From Bin87 sp965261195 (lineage in GTDB: Bacteria > Chloroflexota > Dehalococcoidia > Lucifugimonadales > UBA3495), in the NCBI GenBank assembly GCA_965261195.1, contig OZ253455.1:744001-808000 (forward strand): 64,000 bases of DNA. The letters run 5' to 3'. This document shows, piece after piece, positions 16,221 to 25,049 of this stretch. How positions within the stretch are numbered: the first letter of the stretch is position 1; each line of letters starts with the position of its first letter. A model generated the notes under the pieces. It made no database searches. It was not told the DNA's origin and worked only from the letters and a program-made list of their open reading frames with translations. Made by a program: the position numbers and the translations under genes.

Positions 16221-18719
16221 CTATTCACATTTGGTCCAGCCGCAGGAGAAGCAGGTCAGACAACCCTCCTGACTTATCGCGGCGCCGTTGCATTCCGGGC
16301 AACGCCGTGCGTAGGTTCCGGGCACGTCATGGACGCCATTGGAACCGTTGCCGTTGGTTACGTCAACCGGCGCAGCACCTCCCAGCGTTTGTTGTTGCGG
16401 CATCCAGGGACGCACTTCCGGGCCATCACTGCCATAGCCGGGTGCGCCGGAAGGCAGGGTTAGCTGCACTCCGTCAGCTCCACCATGCCCCGTGCCGGGT
16501 TCCTGGGTGATTCTTTCCAGCACGATGGCAACGGCATCCGGACCGGAGCGAACCAGCGTCCCATCGTCCCAGGCCGGGCAGCAGGTGATCCCCCGCAGTT
16601 GTCGGGTCACTTCTTCGGTCTCGATGCCGGCTCGCAGCGCCAGCGACACCAGACGGGACACTGCCTCCAGCAGAGCGGCGTCGCATCCGCCGGCCTTGCC
16701 CATGGTGCCAAACACCTCGAAGGGCGAGCTGTTTTCGTCCAGGTTCACCGTTACGTACATATTCCCGTGCCCGGTGCGGACCCGCTCCGTAATGCCCTGG
16801 GTGCGACGGGGACGTTCGCGGGGGATTCGCGGCCCCGGCGCCTCAATGGTTCTTACATCAAGAGCCTCGCCAGCCTGCGTTCCGGACGTGGCGCCGGTGC
16901 TCAACACCTGCTCGGATTTGCTGCCATCGCGGTAAACCGTGATTCCCTTGCAGCCCAGCTCGTAGGCCGCGCGGTATGCTTCCGCCACGTCATCAACCGT
17001 TGCGTCGTGGGGGAAATTGATGGTTTTGGACACGGCGTTGTCGGTATAAGTCTGGAAGGCCGCCTGCATCCGGACGTGCCACTGAGGGTTGATGTCGTGG
17101 GAGACCCGGAACACGTTTTTCACCCAGCCGGGCACCGCCAGGTCGTCCAGCGAGCCGCTGGCCGCCAGTTGCTCCATCAACTCAGGCGAATAGAATCCCT
17201 CGTGGCGGGCAACGGCTTCAAAATACGCATTGCCTTCTACCAGGCGCGTGTTGTCCATTACGTTGCGGACATAGGACAACGCAAACAGTGGCTCGATCCC
17301 GCTGGATGCGCCGGCGATGATGCTGATGGTTCCGGTCGGGGCAATGGTTACTGGCGCGGAGTTTCGCATGGGTTGCGACCCGGGCCCGTCGTTGTACACG
17401 CTGAATTCCCATTCCGGGAACACACCACGGCGCATCGCCAACTCGCCGGACGCCCGGTAAGTCTCCTGCTGGATGCGACGCATAACCTCTTTGGCCAACT
17501 CCAGGGCTTCTTCACTGTCGTAGCGGACGCCGAGTTGGATCAGCAAATCCGACCAGCCCATGACCCCGAGACCGATGCGCCGGGTTTTGAGGCTCATCTC
17601 GGCAATTTCAGGGATGGGATAATGGTTCATGTCAATAACGCAGTCGAGCATATGCACGGCAACGGTGATTACCTCGGCCATACGCTGCCAGTCCATTTCC
17701 ACGTCATCATCGGTGTACCGCACCATTCGCGCCAGATTCAGCGAGCCGAGGTTGCAAGATTCATACGGAAGCAGCGGTTGTTCGCCACAAGGATTGGTCG
17801 ACTCAATGTTGCCGAGCTGCGGGTTGGGATTATCGCGGTTGATGCGGTCCAGGAATACAATGCCGGGGTCTCCGGTGCGCCAGGCCAGCTCGGTCATGCT
17901 GGTAAACACACCTCGGGCGTTGAGTTGGCCGACGATGGCGGCAGTTCTTGGGTTGACGAGGTCGTAGTCCTCGCCGTTCTGCACCTTCTGCATGAACTCT
18001 TCGGTAACGGCCACCGAGATGTTGAAATTGCTCAAGCGCTGGCCGTCTGCCTTGGCGGTAATAAACGCCATGATGTCCGGATGCGTTACGTGCAATATTC
18101 CCATGTTGGCGCCGCGCCGGGTACCGCCCTGCTTGACCACATCAGTGGCAGCGTCGAAGGCGTTGATGAAGCTGACCGGGCCGGAGGCGACACCGCCGGT
18201 AGAACCAACAACATCCCCCTCCGGGCGCAACCGTGAAAAGGCAAACCCGGTCCCGCCGCCACTCTTGTGGATGAGGGCGGTCTGCTTCACCTTGGTAAAA
18301 ATTGAGTCCAGCGAATCTTCCACCGGCAATACGAAGCAGGCCGACAGTTGCTGCAACTCCCGTCCCGCGTTCATCAGCGTTGGCGAGTTGGGCAAGAACT
18401 CCAGCCGCTGCATAATTTCGTAGAAACGCTGTTCAGTCTCCTGCCGTTCCTGGTCGGAAACCTCGTAAAGCAGTTCAGACTGCGACAGATTGCGCGCCAC
18501 GCGGCGGAACATCCCATCAGGGTCTTCCAGTACGTTGCCCTCCCGGTCTTTGGACAAATAGCGTCGTTTCAGCACCACCTGCGCATTATCGGTGAGCTCG
18601 CCGGTGCGTTGGTTGTATGCAGCGGCGATACCGGCCGCGACCATTGCATCGTGGATGCGCCGCCTCGCTTCTGCAACAGAAACGGGGGCTCGGGTCGTCA
18701 ATCTATTCGTATCTACCAT
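16221..18719 (-). CDS. nrdJ: Adenosylcobalamin-dependent (class II) ribonucleoside-diphosphate reductase
   Basis: An 832-residue class II reductase making deoxyribonucleotides. Motifs are LQQLSACFVLPVEDS (redox cysteine), KSGGGTGFAFSRLRP, ESTNPCGEQPLLPYESCNLGS (active-site N-C-E loop) and APTGTISIIAGASSGIEP. The C-terminal region has the TSCPD-like part (GGCDAALLEAVSRL, ITCCPAWDDG) and ends in a C-x2-C...C-x2-C ribbon (CPECN, CLTCFSC, CGWTKCE). The start codon sits inside a 12-bp palindrome (18713-18724) with AAGGGGGG upstream. No class I or III reductase is in the window. Confidence 0.97.
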   Translation of the reverse strand: MVDTNRLTTRAPVSVAEARRRIHDAMVAAGIAAAYNQRTGELTDNAQVVLKRRYLSKDREGNVLEDPDGMFRRVARNLSQSELLYEVSDQERQETEQRFYEIMQRLEFLPNSPTLMNAGRELQQLSACFVLPVEDSLDSIFTKVKQTALIHKSGGGTGFAFSRLRPEGDVVGSTGGVASGPVSFINAFDAATDVVKQGGTRRGANMGILHVTHPDIMAFITAKADGQRLSNFNISVAVTEEFMQKVQNGEDYDLVNPRTAAIVGQLNARGVFTSMTELAWRTGDPGIVFLDRINRDNPNPQLGNIESTNPCGEQPLLPYESCNLGSLNLARMVRYTDDDVEMDWQRMAEVITVAVHMLDCVIDMNHYPIPEIAEMSLKTRRIGLGVMGWSDLLIQLGVRYDSEEALELAKEVMRRIQQETYRASGELAMRRGVFPEWEFSVYNDGPGSQPMRNSAPVTIAPTGTISIIAGASSGIEPLFALSYVRNVMDNTRLVEGNAYFEAVARHEGFYSPELMEQLAASGSLDDLAVPGWVKNVFRVSHDINPQWHVRMQAAFQTYTDNAVSKTINFPHDATVDDVAEAYRAAYELGCKGITVYRDGSKSEQVLSTGATSGTQAGEALDVRTIEAPGPRIPRERPRRTQGITERVRTGHGNMYVTVNLDENSSPFEVFGTMGKAGGCDAALLEAVSRLVSLALRAGIETEEVTRQLRGITCCPAWDDGTLVRSGPDAVAIVLERITQEPGTGHGGADGVQLTLPSGAPGYGSDGPEVRPWMPQQQTLGGAAPVDVTNGNGSNGVHDVPGTYARRCPECNGAAISQEGCLTCFSCGWTKCE

Positions 18720-18747
18720 GGTAGGTTGGGCCCCCCTTTTTATGGGT

Positions 18748-18880
18748 TATCCTTATGATAGGATAGGTCCCCATTTTAGCCAATGGCATTCTAATGGAAT
18801 TTCAGGACCATTAATAGCCAGAACCACTGTAGCCAGTGGTGTTAAGTTCTGAAGCAAATTTCGTGCGTTGCATTTAGGAA
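18748..18880 (-). promoter_or_regulatory. Structured 5' leader of nrdJ
   Basis: A TATACT element at 18885-18890 (minus strand) would start a transcript about 155 nt before the nrdJ ATG. The leader can fold into three elements: ACCACTG-TAGC-CAGTGGT (18823-18840); a GGTCC/GGACC stem (18805-18809 with 18766-18770) enclosing a CCATT/AATGG hairpin; and TATCCT-N6-AGGATA (18748-18765), just before the ribosome site. I see none of the conserved cobalamin-riboswitch sequence elements. The role is open. Confidence 0.4.
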
Positions 18881-18920
18881 CCTTAGTATAAAAAATCACC
18901 CAGATACCCGGATTAACAAT

Positions 18921-18952
18921 TTGGCCGCCCAGAGTTGAGGCTGGACGACCAA
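18921..18952 (-). terminator. Hairpin after the 18973-19428 gene
   Basis: On the minus strand TTGGTCGTCCAG and CTGGGCGGCCAA pair fully (two G-U wobbles) with an 8-nt loop, about 20 nt after the stop at 18973. No uninterrupted U-run follows, so termination efficiency is unclear. It separates this gene from the nrdJ leader. Confidence 0.5.
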
Positions 18953-18972
18953 TTGCTATGCCGTTTGATTGG

Positions 18973-19428
18973 TTACGCAGTCGAAACGGCACCATTCCGC
19001 TCACCTTGTTGAACTCGGCGCAGGCGATCAGTAACGTCTAGGTCGAACCGCAGTCCCTTGTAGAAATACAGGACTGGAACTTCCCGCACCGGACGCAAGT
19101 CGAAGCCGGTCAGCGAGGCCGCGACGTCTTGTACGTGCCCCATCGCCCCGGCTGCGTTGGGCGCTTTCCGGGTTACCCGGCGCACGACCCCGTAGGTCAT
19201 ACGGATACCCAGGCCGGTTAGCGTCTCCGCTACCAAATCGGCGAAATCTTTCAACGCCCCTTCGGCTACCGGGTGATTGGCGTCGAGTCGCATCGAGAAT
19301 CCGTTACCAGTGCTCCGGCACGAGATTACCGGGAACACCGACCTGAGCCGGTTGAAGATTTGTGATTCATGACCTTCCGGGCATGGATCACAATTGATAT
19401 CCACGTTGTACTGAACCATCTGTTGCAT
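18973..19428 (-). CDS. Hypothetical protein upstream of nrdJ
   Basis: A 151-residue protein of no recognised family. The N-terminus YNVDINCDPCPEGHESQIFN has a C-x2-C pair and a histidine that could form a small metal site. The rest is mixed alpha/beta (ALKDFADLVAETLTGLGIRMTYG) and ends in a basic segment. GGAG lies about 10 bp before the ATG. It lies between nrdJ and nrdR on the same strand. Function unknown. Confidence 0.6.
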   Translation of the reverse strand: MQQMVQYNVDINCDPCPEGHESQIFNRLRSVFPVISCRSTGNGFSMRLDANHPVAEGALKDFADLVAETLTGLGIRMTYGVVRRVTRKAPNAAGAMGHVQDVAASLTGFDLRPVREVPVLYFYKGLRFDLDVTDRLRRVQQGERNGAVSTA

Positions 19429-19591
19429 TTTTGTAGTGCTCCGGAGCTCTTGGCTCCTTCAGGTCAATTATGGCATTACTGCAACAACTTTGCTGTGCTG
19501 CGAGTAGGCCACCAGAGAGGCCGAGGTTAATCAGGCGCTGTTTGTTTCTGTGAGCCAAACGAACCCCGGCTAATCATCGGCTTGATCGGGC

Positions 19592-19924
19592 TTATGCGAT
19601 CAGGTCTTCTCCTTCGCTGGAAATCGGCAAAGCTGCCCAGCAACTTACCAGACACGCCCGGGATTCTCGGGCGATATCGTCCTGCAACTCGGCGAAGGGG
19701 TTTGGAATCCACGAGCCACCAATGTCCGCATCGTTGACCATCCAGTCCGACGGGACCCACATCTTCCGCAGCATATCCTCCATATCGTGGACCCGGTTGT
19801 TGTGCGTCAACAACCTGGTTAGGGCGGAGTATTGAACGCTACTGCTCATAATGGTGTTGAACACCTCCAGTCTAGTGATGTGCGATTGGCGAGCCAGTGG
19901 GTTCATTTTGATCAACGGGGGCAC
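19592..19924 (-). CDS. Small hypothetical protein between nrdR and nrdJ
   Basis: A 110-residue frame from GTG at 19924; ATGs at 19906 and 19849 are alternatives and none has a good ribosome site. The C-terminal half (VPSDWMVNDADIGGSWIPNP, then ELQDDIARESRACLVSCW) is protein-like; the N-terminal part is less so. No domain recognised. It may belong to the nrdR transcript. Confidence 0.45.
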   Translation of the reverse strand: MPPLIKMNPLARQSHITRLEVFNTIMSSSVQYSALTRLLTHNNRVHDMEDMLRKMWVPSDWMVNDADIGGSWIPNPFAELQDDIARESRACLVSCWAALPISSEGEDLIA

Positions 19925-19984
19925 TGCGATGGTGGCTACGCAGTTACGCCCAGAGTCGCGAAGTTTATTGAGCGGCGAACGCCG

Positions 19985-20530
19985 CTACTTTGCGGGTGGT
20001 TGTGTCGACCGGCCACGACGACCGGGTGATGTGCGACGGGTCCTCCGCGAGGTTACGGCGGTTAATCCCACCATTGGTTCCGATTGTCCCAGTCGCATCG
20101 ACCGGGCCTGTTCTTCGAAATCAGCGGCGCTCTGGAAATCGTGATATACGGATGCGTAGCGCACGTATGCCACTTCATCCAACAGCCGCAAACGCTCCAG
20201 CACCATCAAACCGAGGTCGCGTGACTTCACGATGCCGCTGCCAATCCGTTGCAACTCAGCCTCAATACCGTCGGCGAGACGGTCGAGATCACGCTGCGAG
20301 ATGGGACGGCGGGTGCAGGCAATGTTGACGCCGGCAAGCAACTTGTCCCGGCTGAAATCCTGCCGCCGGCCGTCGCGTTTGTCGACTTGCAACGTAGGGA
20401 TTCTGGCCAGTTCGTGGGTGGTGAAGCGATTCCCGCAAGCCAGGCATTCACGGCGGCGGCGAATGCCGGTATCGGTTTCCCGAGAATCCGTAACCTTGCT
20501 CTGGTTTTGGTCGCATTGAGGACATTTCAT
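19985..20530 (-). CDS. nrdR: Transcriptional repressor NrdR
   Basis: A 181-residue repressor of ribonucleotide reductase genes. It begins MKCPQCDQNQSKVTDSRET with a C4 zinc ribbon (CPQC...CLAC) and RRRRECLACGNRF, the family signature. An ATP cone follows (VDKRDGRRQDFSRDKLLAGV), with MVLERLRLLDEVAYVRYASVY. The C-terminal 30 residues (RRTRRTSPGRRGRS) are a basic extension beyond the usual 150-160 residues. The start is set at 20530 by the zinc ribbon; the frame upstream is spurious. Candidate NrdR boxes lie 44-90 bp upstream. Confidence 0.96.
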   Translation of the reverse strand: MKCPQCDQNQSKVTDSRETDTGIRRRRECLACGNRFTTHELARIPTLQVDKRDGRRQDFSRDKLLAGVNIACTRRPISQRDLDRLADGIEAELQRIGSGIVKSRDLGLMVLERLRLLDEVAYVRYASVYHDFQSAADFEEQARSMRLGQSEPMVGLTAVTSRRTRRTSPGRRGRSTQPPAK

Positions 20531-20573
20531 GGATTGATCCAAATTTGGTTGCTTTCTCAAACAATTCTTGAAA

Positions 20574-20620
20574 TTAGCACATATAGTGCTTTCGATTGCA
20601 CTTACCACAATTTGTTGTAG
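20574..20620 (-). promoter_or_regulatory. Tandem candidate NrdR boxes upstream of nrdR
   Basis: Two sites resemble the NrdR consensus (a palindrome around CWATATATWG). On the minus strand they are GCACTATATGTGC (within 20574-20589) and CTACAACAAATTGTGG (20605-20620). Their centres are 31 bp apart, the three-helical-turn spacing typical of paired NrdR boxes. A TTGTGG-N18-CTATAT promoter-like pair overlaps them. This suggests autoregulation of nrdR. Confidence 0.5.
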
Positions 20621-20765
20621 TGCGGAGTATAGCCTAACCGCCAGCGAAGATTCAATTAAGCGGCGGGTGCAAGTTTTGGCGATTTTCGCGCGGTTCCGAA
20701 CATACACGCCTTCCGACGAAGATTTCCTCCGGTGCGGCGAAACCGGTGGGGGCATCCGACCCAAC

Positions 20766-20793
20766 AAAAACCCCCATCCATGAAGGAAGAGGG
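20766..20793 (-). terminator. Rho-independent terminator after ftsZ
   Basis: On the minus strand CCCTCTTCC and GGATGGGGG pair with one mismatch around a 5-nt loop, followed directly by TTTTTGTT. It lies about 30 bp after the ftsZ stop and separates the division genes from nrdR. Confidence 0.7.
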
Positions 20794-20823
20794 CTGTAGA
20801 ACCAGGAATGTACGTATCAGGAT

Positions 20824-21966
20824 TTACCGATAGAAACCCCGTCGGTTCTGACGTTGTTGCAGGAACGTGGGCAGTTCGTAATCCCGCCGGTCCGGGACGT
20901 CCATTTCGCCGAGCAATTTGGCGATGTCGTCCTCAGGTTGCTGCGTTACCTCTGGGAAGTCGGCGGCCACCATGGTCATTTTCACTTCGTCATCCAGCCG
21001 AGCGTCCCGGCTGGTGCCGAAAATGATGTTGGCGTTGGGGTCGGCCAGGTCTTCCACCACCCCGGCTGCCTCCTGGACTTCCTGCAACGACATACCATTG
21101 CCGCCGGTGAGCACGAACAGGATGCGCCGGGAACCCTCCAGCGATATATCCAGCAGGGGGCTCTCGGTGCACTGCCGGGCCGCTTCCCGAGCCCGACCCG
21201 GTCCACGACCATGGCCAATGGACAGCCAGGCTTGCCCGGCGCCGGCCAATATGGTTTTGACATCAGCAAAGTCCACGTTGATCTCACCCGGCACCGTTAC
21301 AACCTCGGCGATGGCGGTGATGCCCTGGTGCAGCACCGAATCCGCCAGTTTCAGGGCGTCTTCCCACGTGTAGGAATCGGCCTGCTCGTCGTTAATGGCA
21401 AGCAACCGGTCGTTGGGTATGACAATCATGGTGTCCACGTGGTCGCGCAGCTTTTCCAGACCTTCCTCGGCATTGCGACGGCGGGTCTGAGCTTCAAACG
21501 AAAAAGGCCGGCTGACCACCGCTACGGTCAGCGCCCCGGATTCTTTGGCAATCTGTGCCACCACGGGCGCTGCGCCGGTGCCGGTGCCACCGCCCATGCC
21601 TACCGCCAGGAACACCATGTCGGCGCCCCGCACCGCCTGTTCGATATCGCCCCGGGCTTCCTCGGCGGCCTGCCGACCAAGCTCGGGTTGCGATCCCGCG
21701 CCCAGCCCCCGCGTAAGGTTGCGGCCCAGCGCGATGCGATAGTGCACGTCACAGCGGGACAGATGCTGTGCGTCGGTGTTGAGGGCATAATATTCAACGA
21801 CGGGCAGCTTGTCTTTGTACATACGGCTGACCGCGTTGCAGCCGCCACCGCCAACACCAAATACTTTGATCAGGGGGACGCCGCGGCCAATTTCAGGAAT
21901 CATGCCGTCGCCTTCTGCAAAGCCACCAGTGGGTTCCCAGGAAGCGGAATTATCTGGAAATATCAT
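20824..21966 (-). CDS. ftsZ: Cell division protein FtsZ
   Basis: A 380-residue tubulin-like GTPase that forms the division ring. Visible are the N-terminal IKVFGVGGGGCNAV segment, the GTP-binding signature GMGGGTGTGAAPVVAQ, the T7-type segment INVDFADVKTIL, and the conserved C-terminal tail YELPTFLQQRQ that binds FtsA. AGGAGG lies upstream of the ATG at somewhat long spacing. It follows ftsA after 125 bp. The linker before the tail is very short. Confidence 0.97.
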   Translation of the reverse strand: MIFPDNSASWEPTGGFAEGDGMIPEIGRGVPLIKVFGVGGGGCNAVSRMYKDKLPVVEYYALNTDAQHLSRCDVHYRIALGRNLTRGLGAGSQPELGRQAAEEARGDIEQAVRGADMVFLAVGMGGGTGTGAAPVVAQIAKESGALTVAVVSRPFSFEAQTRRRNAEEGLEKLRDHVDTMIVIPNDRLLAINDEQADSYTWEDALKLADSVLHQGITAIAEVVTVPGEINVDFADVKTILAGAGQAWLSIGHGRGPGRAREAARQCTESPLLDISLEGSRRILFVLTGGNGMSLQEVQEAAGVVEDLADPNANIIFGTSRDARLDDEVKMTMVAADFPEVTQQPEDDIAKLLGEMDVPDRRDYELPTFLQQRQNRRGFYR

Positions 21967-22091
21967 CGTGGTTGTTCCTCCTGCTGTTATGGGGTTTCAA
22001 AAACCGACTTTTCGTTTGCAATTGGCTGGTTGGCAACAGTCGATTCCCAGCGCGTCGTCGTGTTCGCGGGTCGGCCTGATACCAGGGGATT

Positions 22092-23366
22092 CTAGTCTCG
22101 CTCCTGCTGGCGCGTTCCGGATCGGGAGAATGGACGGCGCAGCAACGATCCCGGTGACCAGTTCCGATCTCCCTCTCCCCGGACTCGGCCCCGTTCAGGC
22201 TGGTTTCGATGCTTCACCGCCCATTGCAGCACGCCCAAAGCCGCCGCGTATTCCGGTTGGCGCAGGGATTCGGGTAGACCGGCGTACCATAGGGGCACAC
22301 CAATCCGAACCTGCGTTCTCAGTCCGCGTGCGGTCATTTCGGCGAAACCCGGCATCCTGGATCCGCCACCGGTCAGCACTACGCCACCGGCTAGCGGAGT
22401 CCCGGTGCCGGCCTGGGATAGTTCCTGCTGAATCAGTTTCAGCATTTGCAGCGAGCGCAGGTAAAGCGGCTCGCAGAGTTCTTGCCGCGACACGATGCGT
22501 TTGGGCTGAACCTGCGTCGCCGGCATGATTATTTCGTCGGTGGACGGTACGGCCTCGGGTAGGACGTGGCCGTGCTCGATTTTCAGTTCCTCGGCCATTT
22601 GGTAGGGCGCTCGCAGGGCGATGGCCATGTCGCGAGTTAACTGGTTGCCGCCGACGGGGATGACCGACGAGAAGCACGGGGTTCCATCCCGATAGCACGC
22701 AATCTTTATGGTGCCCGCCCCAATGTCGATGGCGACGACACCCATTTCGCGCTCGTCCGCAGTCAATATCCCCTCGCCCGACGCCAGGGGATGGGCCACC
22801 AGGCCTTCGACACGCAATTTGGACGTTTGCAATGCCCGTACCGTATTGCCCAGGGGTACCGACTTGCCGCGCACGATATGCGCCTCGACCTGCAATTCGT
22901 TGGTGTGCAGTCCGGTCGGGTTGCGAACCGCGGCCATCCCATCCAGCCGATAGCGCATCGGGATGATGTGCAGAACCTGTTCAGTGCGACTGTTTACCTG
23001 TTGCCGCAACATACCGGACGAACCGCCGATCAACTCCCGCAGGTGCTGTTCCGTTACGGTCAACAGCTCATTGCCATCGCTGAGCAAGTCGGACGAGTTC
23101 TCACTGATTAGATGGTCGCCGTTCACTACGGCGAAAAAATCGCTGACCGGATTTCGACCGACGTAACGGAGGCATTCATTCAGGCTGTCGCGGACGGACT
23201 CCTTGACTTCGCCGAGGTCGTCAATGGTTCCCTGTCGTACACCAACGGATGGCGCGGTGCCGGTTCCCAACGGTTTCAGCTCGCCCTCCGGCCCCAGCCG
23301 CGCCACGATGGAAAAGACTTTGCTGGTGCCGATGTCGATGGCGGCGTAAATAGGTTCCCTGGCCAT
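22092..23366 (-). CDS. ftsA: Cell division protein FtsA
   Basis: A 424-residue actin-like protein that tethers FtsZ to the membrane. Phosphate-1 motif YAAIDIGTSKVFSIVA, SHS2-like 1C region (about 85-165), second phosphate motif VVAIDIGAGTIKIACY and adenosine motif GGVVLTGGGSRMPGF are present. The C-terminus (SPGSLLRRPFSRSGTRQQ) is basic and would serve as the membrane-targeting helix, though it is less amphipathic than usual. AAGGA precedes the ATG. It lies between rsmH and ftsZ. Confidence 0.94.
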   Translation of the reverse strand: MAREPIYAAIDIGTSKVFSIVARLGPEGELKPLGTGTAPSVGVRQGTIDDLGEVKESVRDSLNECLRYVGRNPVSDFFAVVNGDHLISENSSDLLSDGNELLTVTEQHLRELIGGSSGMLRQQVNSRTEQVLHIIPMRYRLDGMAAVRNPTGLHTNELQVEAHIVRGKSVPLGNTVRALQTSKLRVEGLVAHPLASGEGILTADEREMGVVAIDIGAGTIKIACYRDGTPCFSSVIPVGGNQLTRDMAIALRAPYQMAEELKIEHGHVLPEAVPSTDEIIMPATQVQPKRIVSRQELCEPLYLRSLQMLKLIQQELSQAGTGTPLAGGVVLTGGGSRMPGFAEMTARGLRTQVRIGVPLWYAGLPESLRQPEYAAALGVLQWAVKHRNQPERGRVRGEGDRNWSPGSLLRRPFSRSGTRQQERD

Positions 23367-23469
23367 TGATCAATTCCTTGCTGTGGTGGATGAAAGTAGA
23401 GCGATGAGGTTGTCCGATTCGGCGCTGCGCCACTGACTTCAGCAGCGTTGCCCGGAAGCGTTATGTTAT

Positions 23470-24537
23470 TCAGATGCGTTCCACGACCCGAAGCCGGGCG
23501 CTGCGGCTACGTGGGTTGGCAGCAATTTCTGCGGAGGACGGTCGAATCACGCGGCGCCGAATCGTTCTCAATGTCGGTACGTGTTCGCATACACAAACTG
23601 GGAGTTCGGAAGGGCATACGCAGGTTGCCGTCCCTCGTTCAACCCACCCTTTGACGATGCGGTCTTCCAGACTGTGATAGCTGATGACGACGCAGCGGCC
23701 GCCGGAGGCGAGCAAACCGGGGATCGCCGTCAAACCCTCTTGCAGATGCTCCAGCTCCCGATTTACCGCGATGCGCAACGCCTGGAAGGTGCGGGTGGCC
23801 GGATGGCGGCCTCGCCTGGGTCCGCCGACCGTGCGGGCCACTACATCGGCCAGCTGCGCCGTGGTGGTAATGGGACGGTTGGCAACGATGCTTCGTGCAA
23901 TTGCCCGGCTGCGGCGTTCCTCCCCGAACTGGTAAATGACGTTGGCCAATTCCACTTCCTCAGCCGCATTAACGATGTCAGCGGCCGATTCACCGGCGGT
24001 GTCATACCGCATATCCAGCGCTTCGTTGGTTTGAAAAGAAAGACCATATCCGTTGCCGCCGATTTGTCGGGACGAGAATCCCAAATCCAGCAGGATGCCG
24101 GTGACCGAATCGACGCCGTGGTCAGCCGCAATTCGTACCATTGACGAATAATTGCCGTGGACGGTGGTGACACGGTCGCCGAATAACTCGAGGCGCCGGC
24201 GGGCGGCCACCAACGACCGAGGGTCACGGTCAATGGCCAGCACGAAGCCGTCCGGTTCGGACGACTCCAGCAACGCCAGAGTGTGTCCACCCTCGCCCAG
24301 CGTCCCGTCGACATACACGCCGCCGGCGCGAACGGCCAGCATCTCCATCGCCTCAGCAACCATGACCGGGTGATGCCAAAACTCCCCCGCAGCGCCAACG
24401 TCGCTTTCGACGTCTCGGCGTGCCGGGTTGATCTGCACTGGATCCGAGGGCGTCGGATCGCTTTGGGACGAACCTATGAACGGTGAGTCGTAAGAAGCTA
24501 CCGGACTGAACCCAGACCAAGCTGCTGTTAGCGTCAT
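23470..24537 (-). CDS. rsmH: 16S rRNA (cytosine(1402)-N(4))-methyltransferase RsmH
   Basis: An SAM-dependent methyltransferase of the small-subunit rRNA. Motifs are HHPVMVAEAMEML, the SAM-binding YVDGTLGEGGHTLALL, GILLDLGFSSRQI, and the C-terminal VISYHSLEDRIVKGW. The frame gives about 55 residues before HHPV, longer than typical, so the real start may be further in; ATG 24537, ATG 24549 and TTG 24555 all lack a clear ribosome site. It heads a minimal dcw-type cluster (rsmH-ftsA-ftsZ) with no mraZ, ftsL, mur or mraY genes. Confidence 0.93.
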   Translation of the reverse strand: MTLTAAWSGFSPVASYDSPFIGSSQSDPTPSDPVQINPARRDVESDVGAAGEFWHHPVMVAEAMEMLAVRAGGVYVDGTLGEGGHTLALLESSEPDGFVLAIDRDPRSLVAARRRLELFGDRVTTVHGNYSSMVRIAADHGVDSVTGILLDLGFSSRQIGGNGYGLSFQTNEALDMRYDTAGESAADIVNAAEEVELANVIYQFGEERRSRAIARSIVANRPITTTAQLADVVARTVGGPRRGRHPATRTFQALRIAVNRELEHLQEGLTAIPGLLASGGRCVVISYHSLEDRIVKGWVERGTATCVCPSELPVCVCEHVPTLRTIRRRVIRPSSAEIAANPRSRSARLRVVERI

Positions 24538-25049
24538 AGTTGCTGCCATTCCCAACGGCGCAGCATCGGTTGGACCGGGAGAAAATCCTCCCTTCCATTC
24601 CCGATTGACGGGACGCAGGTGTGGGGCGCAGCCTCGGCTACGGTTATGTCCGGCGGCGACGGTCGCAATTGGTATTCCCCTCTAAATGCGGTTTGGATAG
24701 CTGTACAGGAAGTTGCCTGCCAGTTTATGTCACCCAATTTAGCAAAGGCATGGGCGGTTGTGCCTGCTACTCAAAATGCACAGTTCAGCGATTTTTTTCA
24801 AAAACCTATAAAAAATTGGTTCCAACCGATCAACCGATGGAAATGCTTGAACCGGGGAATCTTCGACCGGCGGTGGCGCCGGCCCGCGCACCGGACTGGC
24901 CGGCGGTTGCCCGACTCAGTACATACGTCGGGTTTCGCCGTATTCGTTCGGTATGCTATACTCTCAACACGAACCGGGCAGGCCGGCATCGACCGCCCTG
25001 CTCGGTGTTTGCTGTAACCCCCAATTGGCGTTTTAGGAGTGTATCTACG
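24538..25049. other. Divergent intergenic region, rsmH to tig
   Basis: No convincing gene; a frame open into tig from 24621 lacks protein character. On the minus strand TTGATC (24828-24833) and TATAGG (24805-24810) with 17-bp spacing could be an rsmH operon promoter, leaving a long leader. On the plus strand the tig promoter candidate lies at 24933-24962. The stretch around 24785-24830 is AT-rich, unlike its surroundings. Confidence 0.5.
24933..24962 (+). promoter_or_regulatory. Candidate extended -10 promoter for tig-clpP-clpP-clpX
   Basis: TATACT at 24957-24962 is preceded by TG at 24954-24955, forming an extended -10 element. A weak -35 (TTTCGC, 24933-24938) lies 18 bp upstream. It sits about 90 bp before the tig start codon. 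Confidence 0.5.

Noticed and set aside
15835..16272. Plus-strand frame downstream of the Panacea gene
   Set aside because: Low-complexity composition and no ribosome site; the opposite strand frame is more protein-like.
16485..18236. 583-codon plus-strand frame opposite nrdJ
   Set aside because: Antisense shadow of a GC-rich conserved gene; composition rich in His/Gly/Val typical of such shadows.
18720..18900. Cobalamin riboswitch before nrdJ
   Set aside because: No B12 box or the other conserved sequence elements; a CCACTG string alone is part of a simple hairpin.
20531..20767. 79-residue N-terminal extension of NrdR
   Set aside because: The zinc ribbon must be at the N-terminus; the upstream part covers the promoter and NrdR boxes.
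24621..25049. N-terminal extension of trigger factor
   Set aside because: Sequence lacks similarity to the family, while GTG 25050 has TAGGAG and begins at the expected domain.
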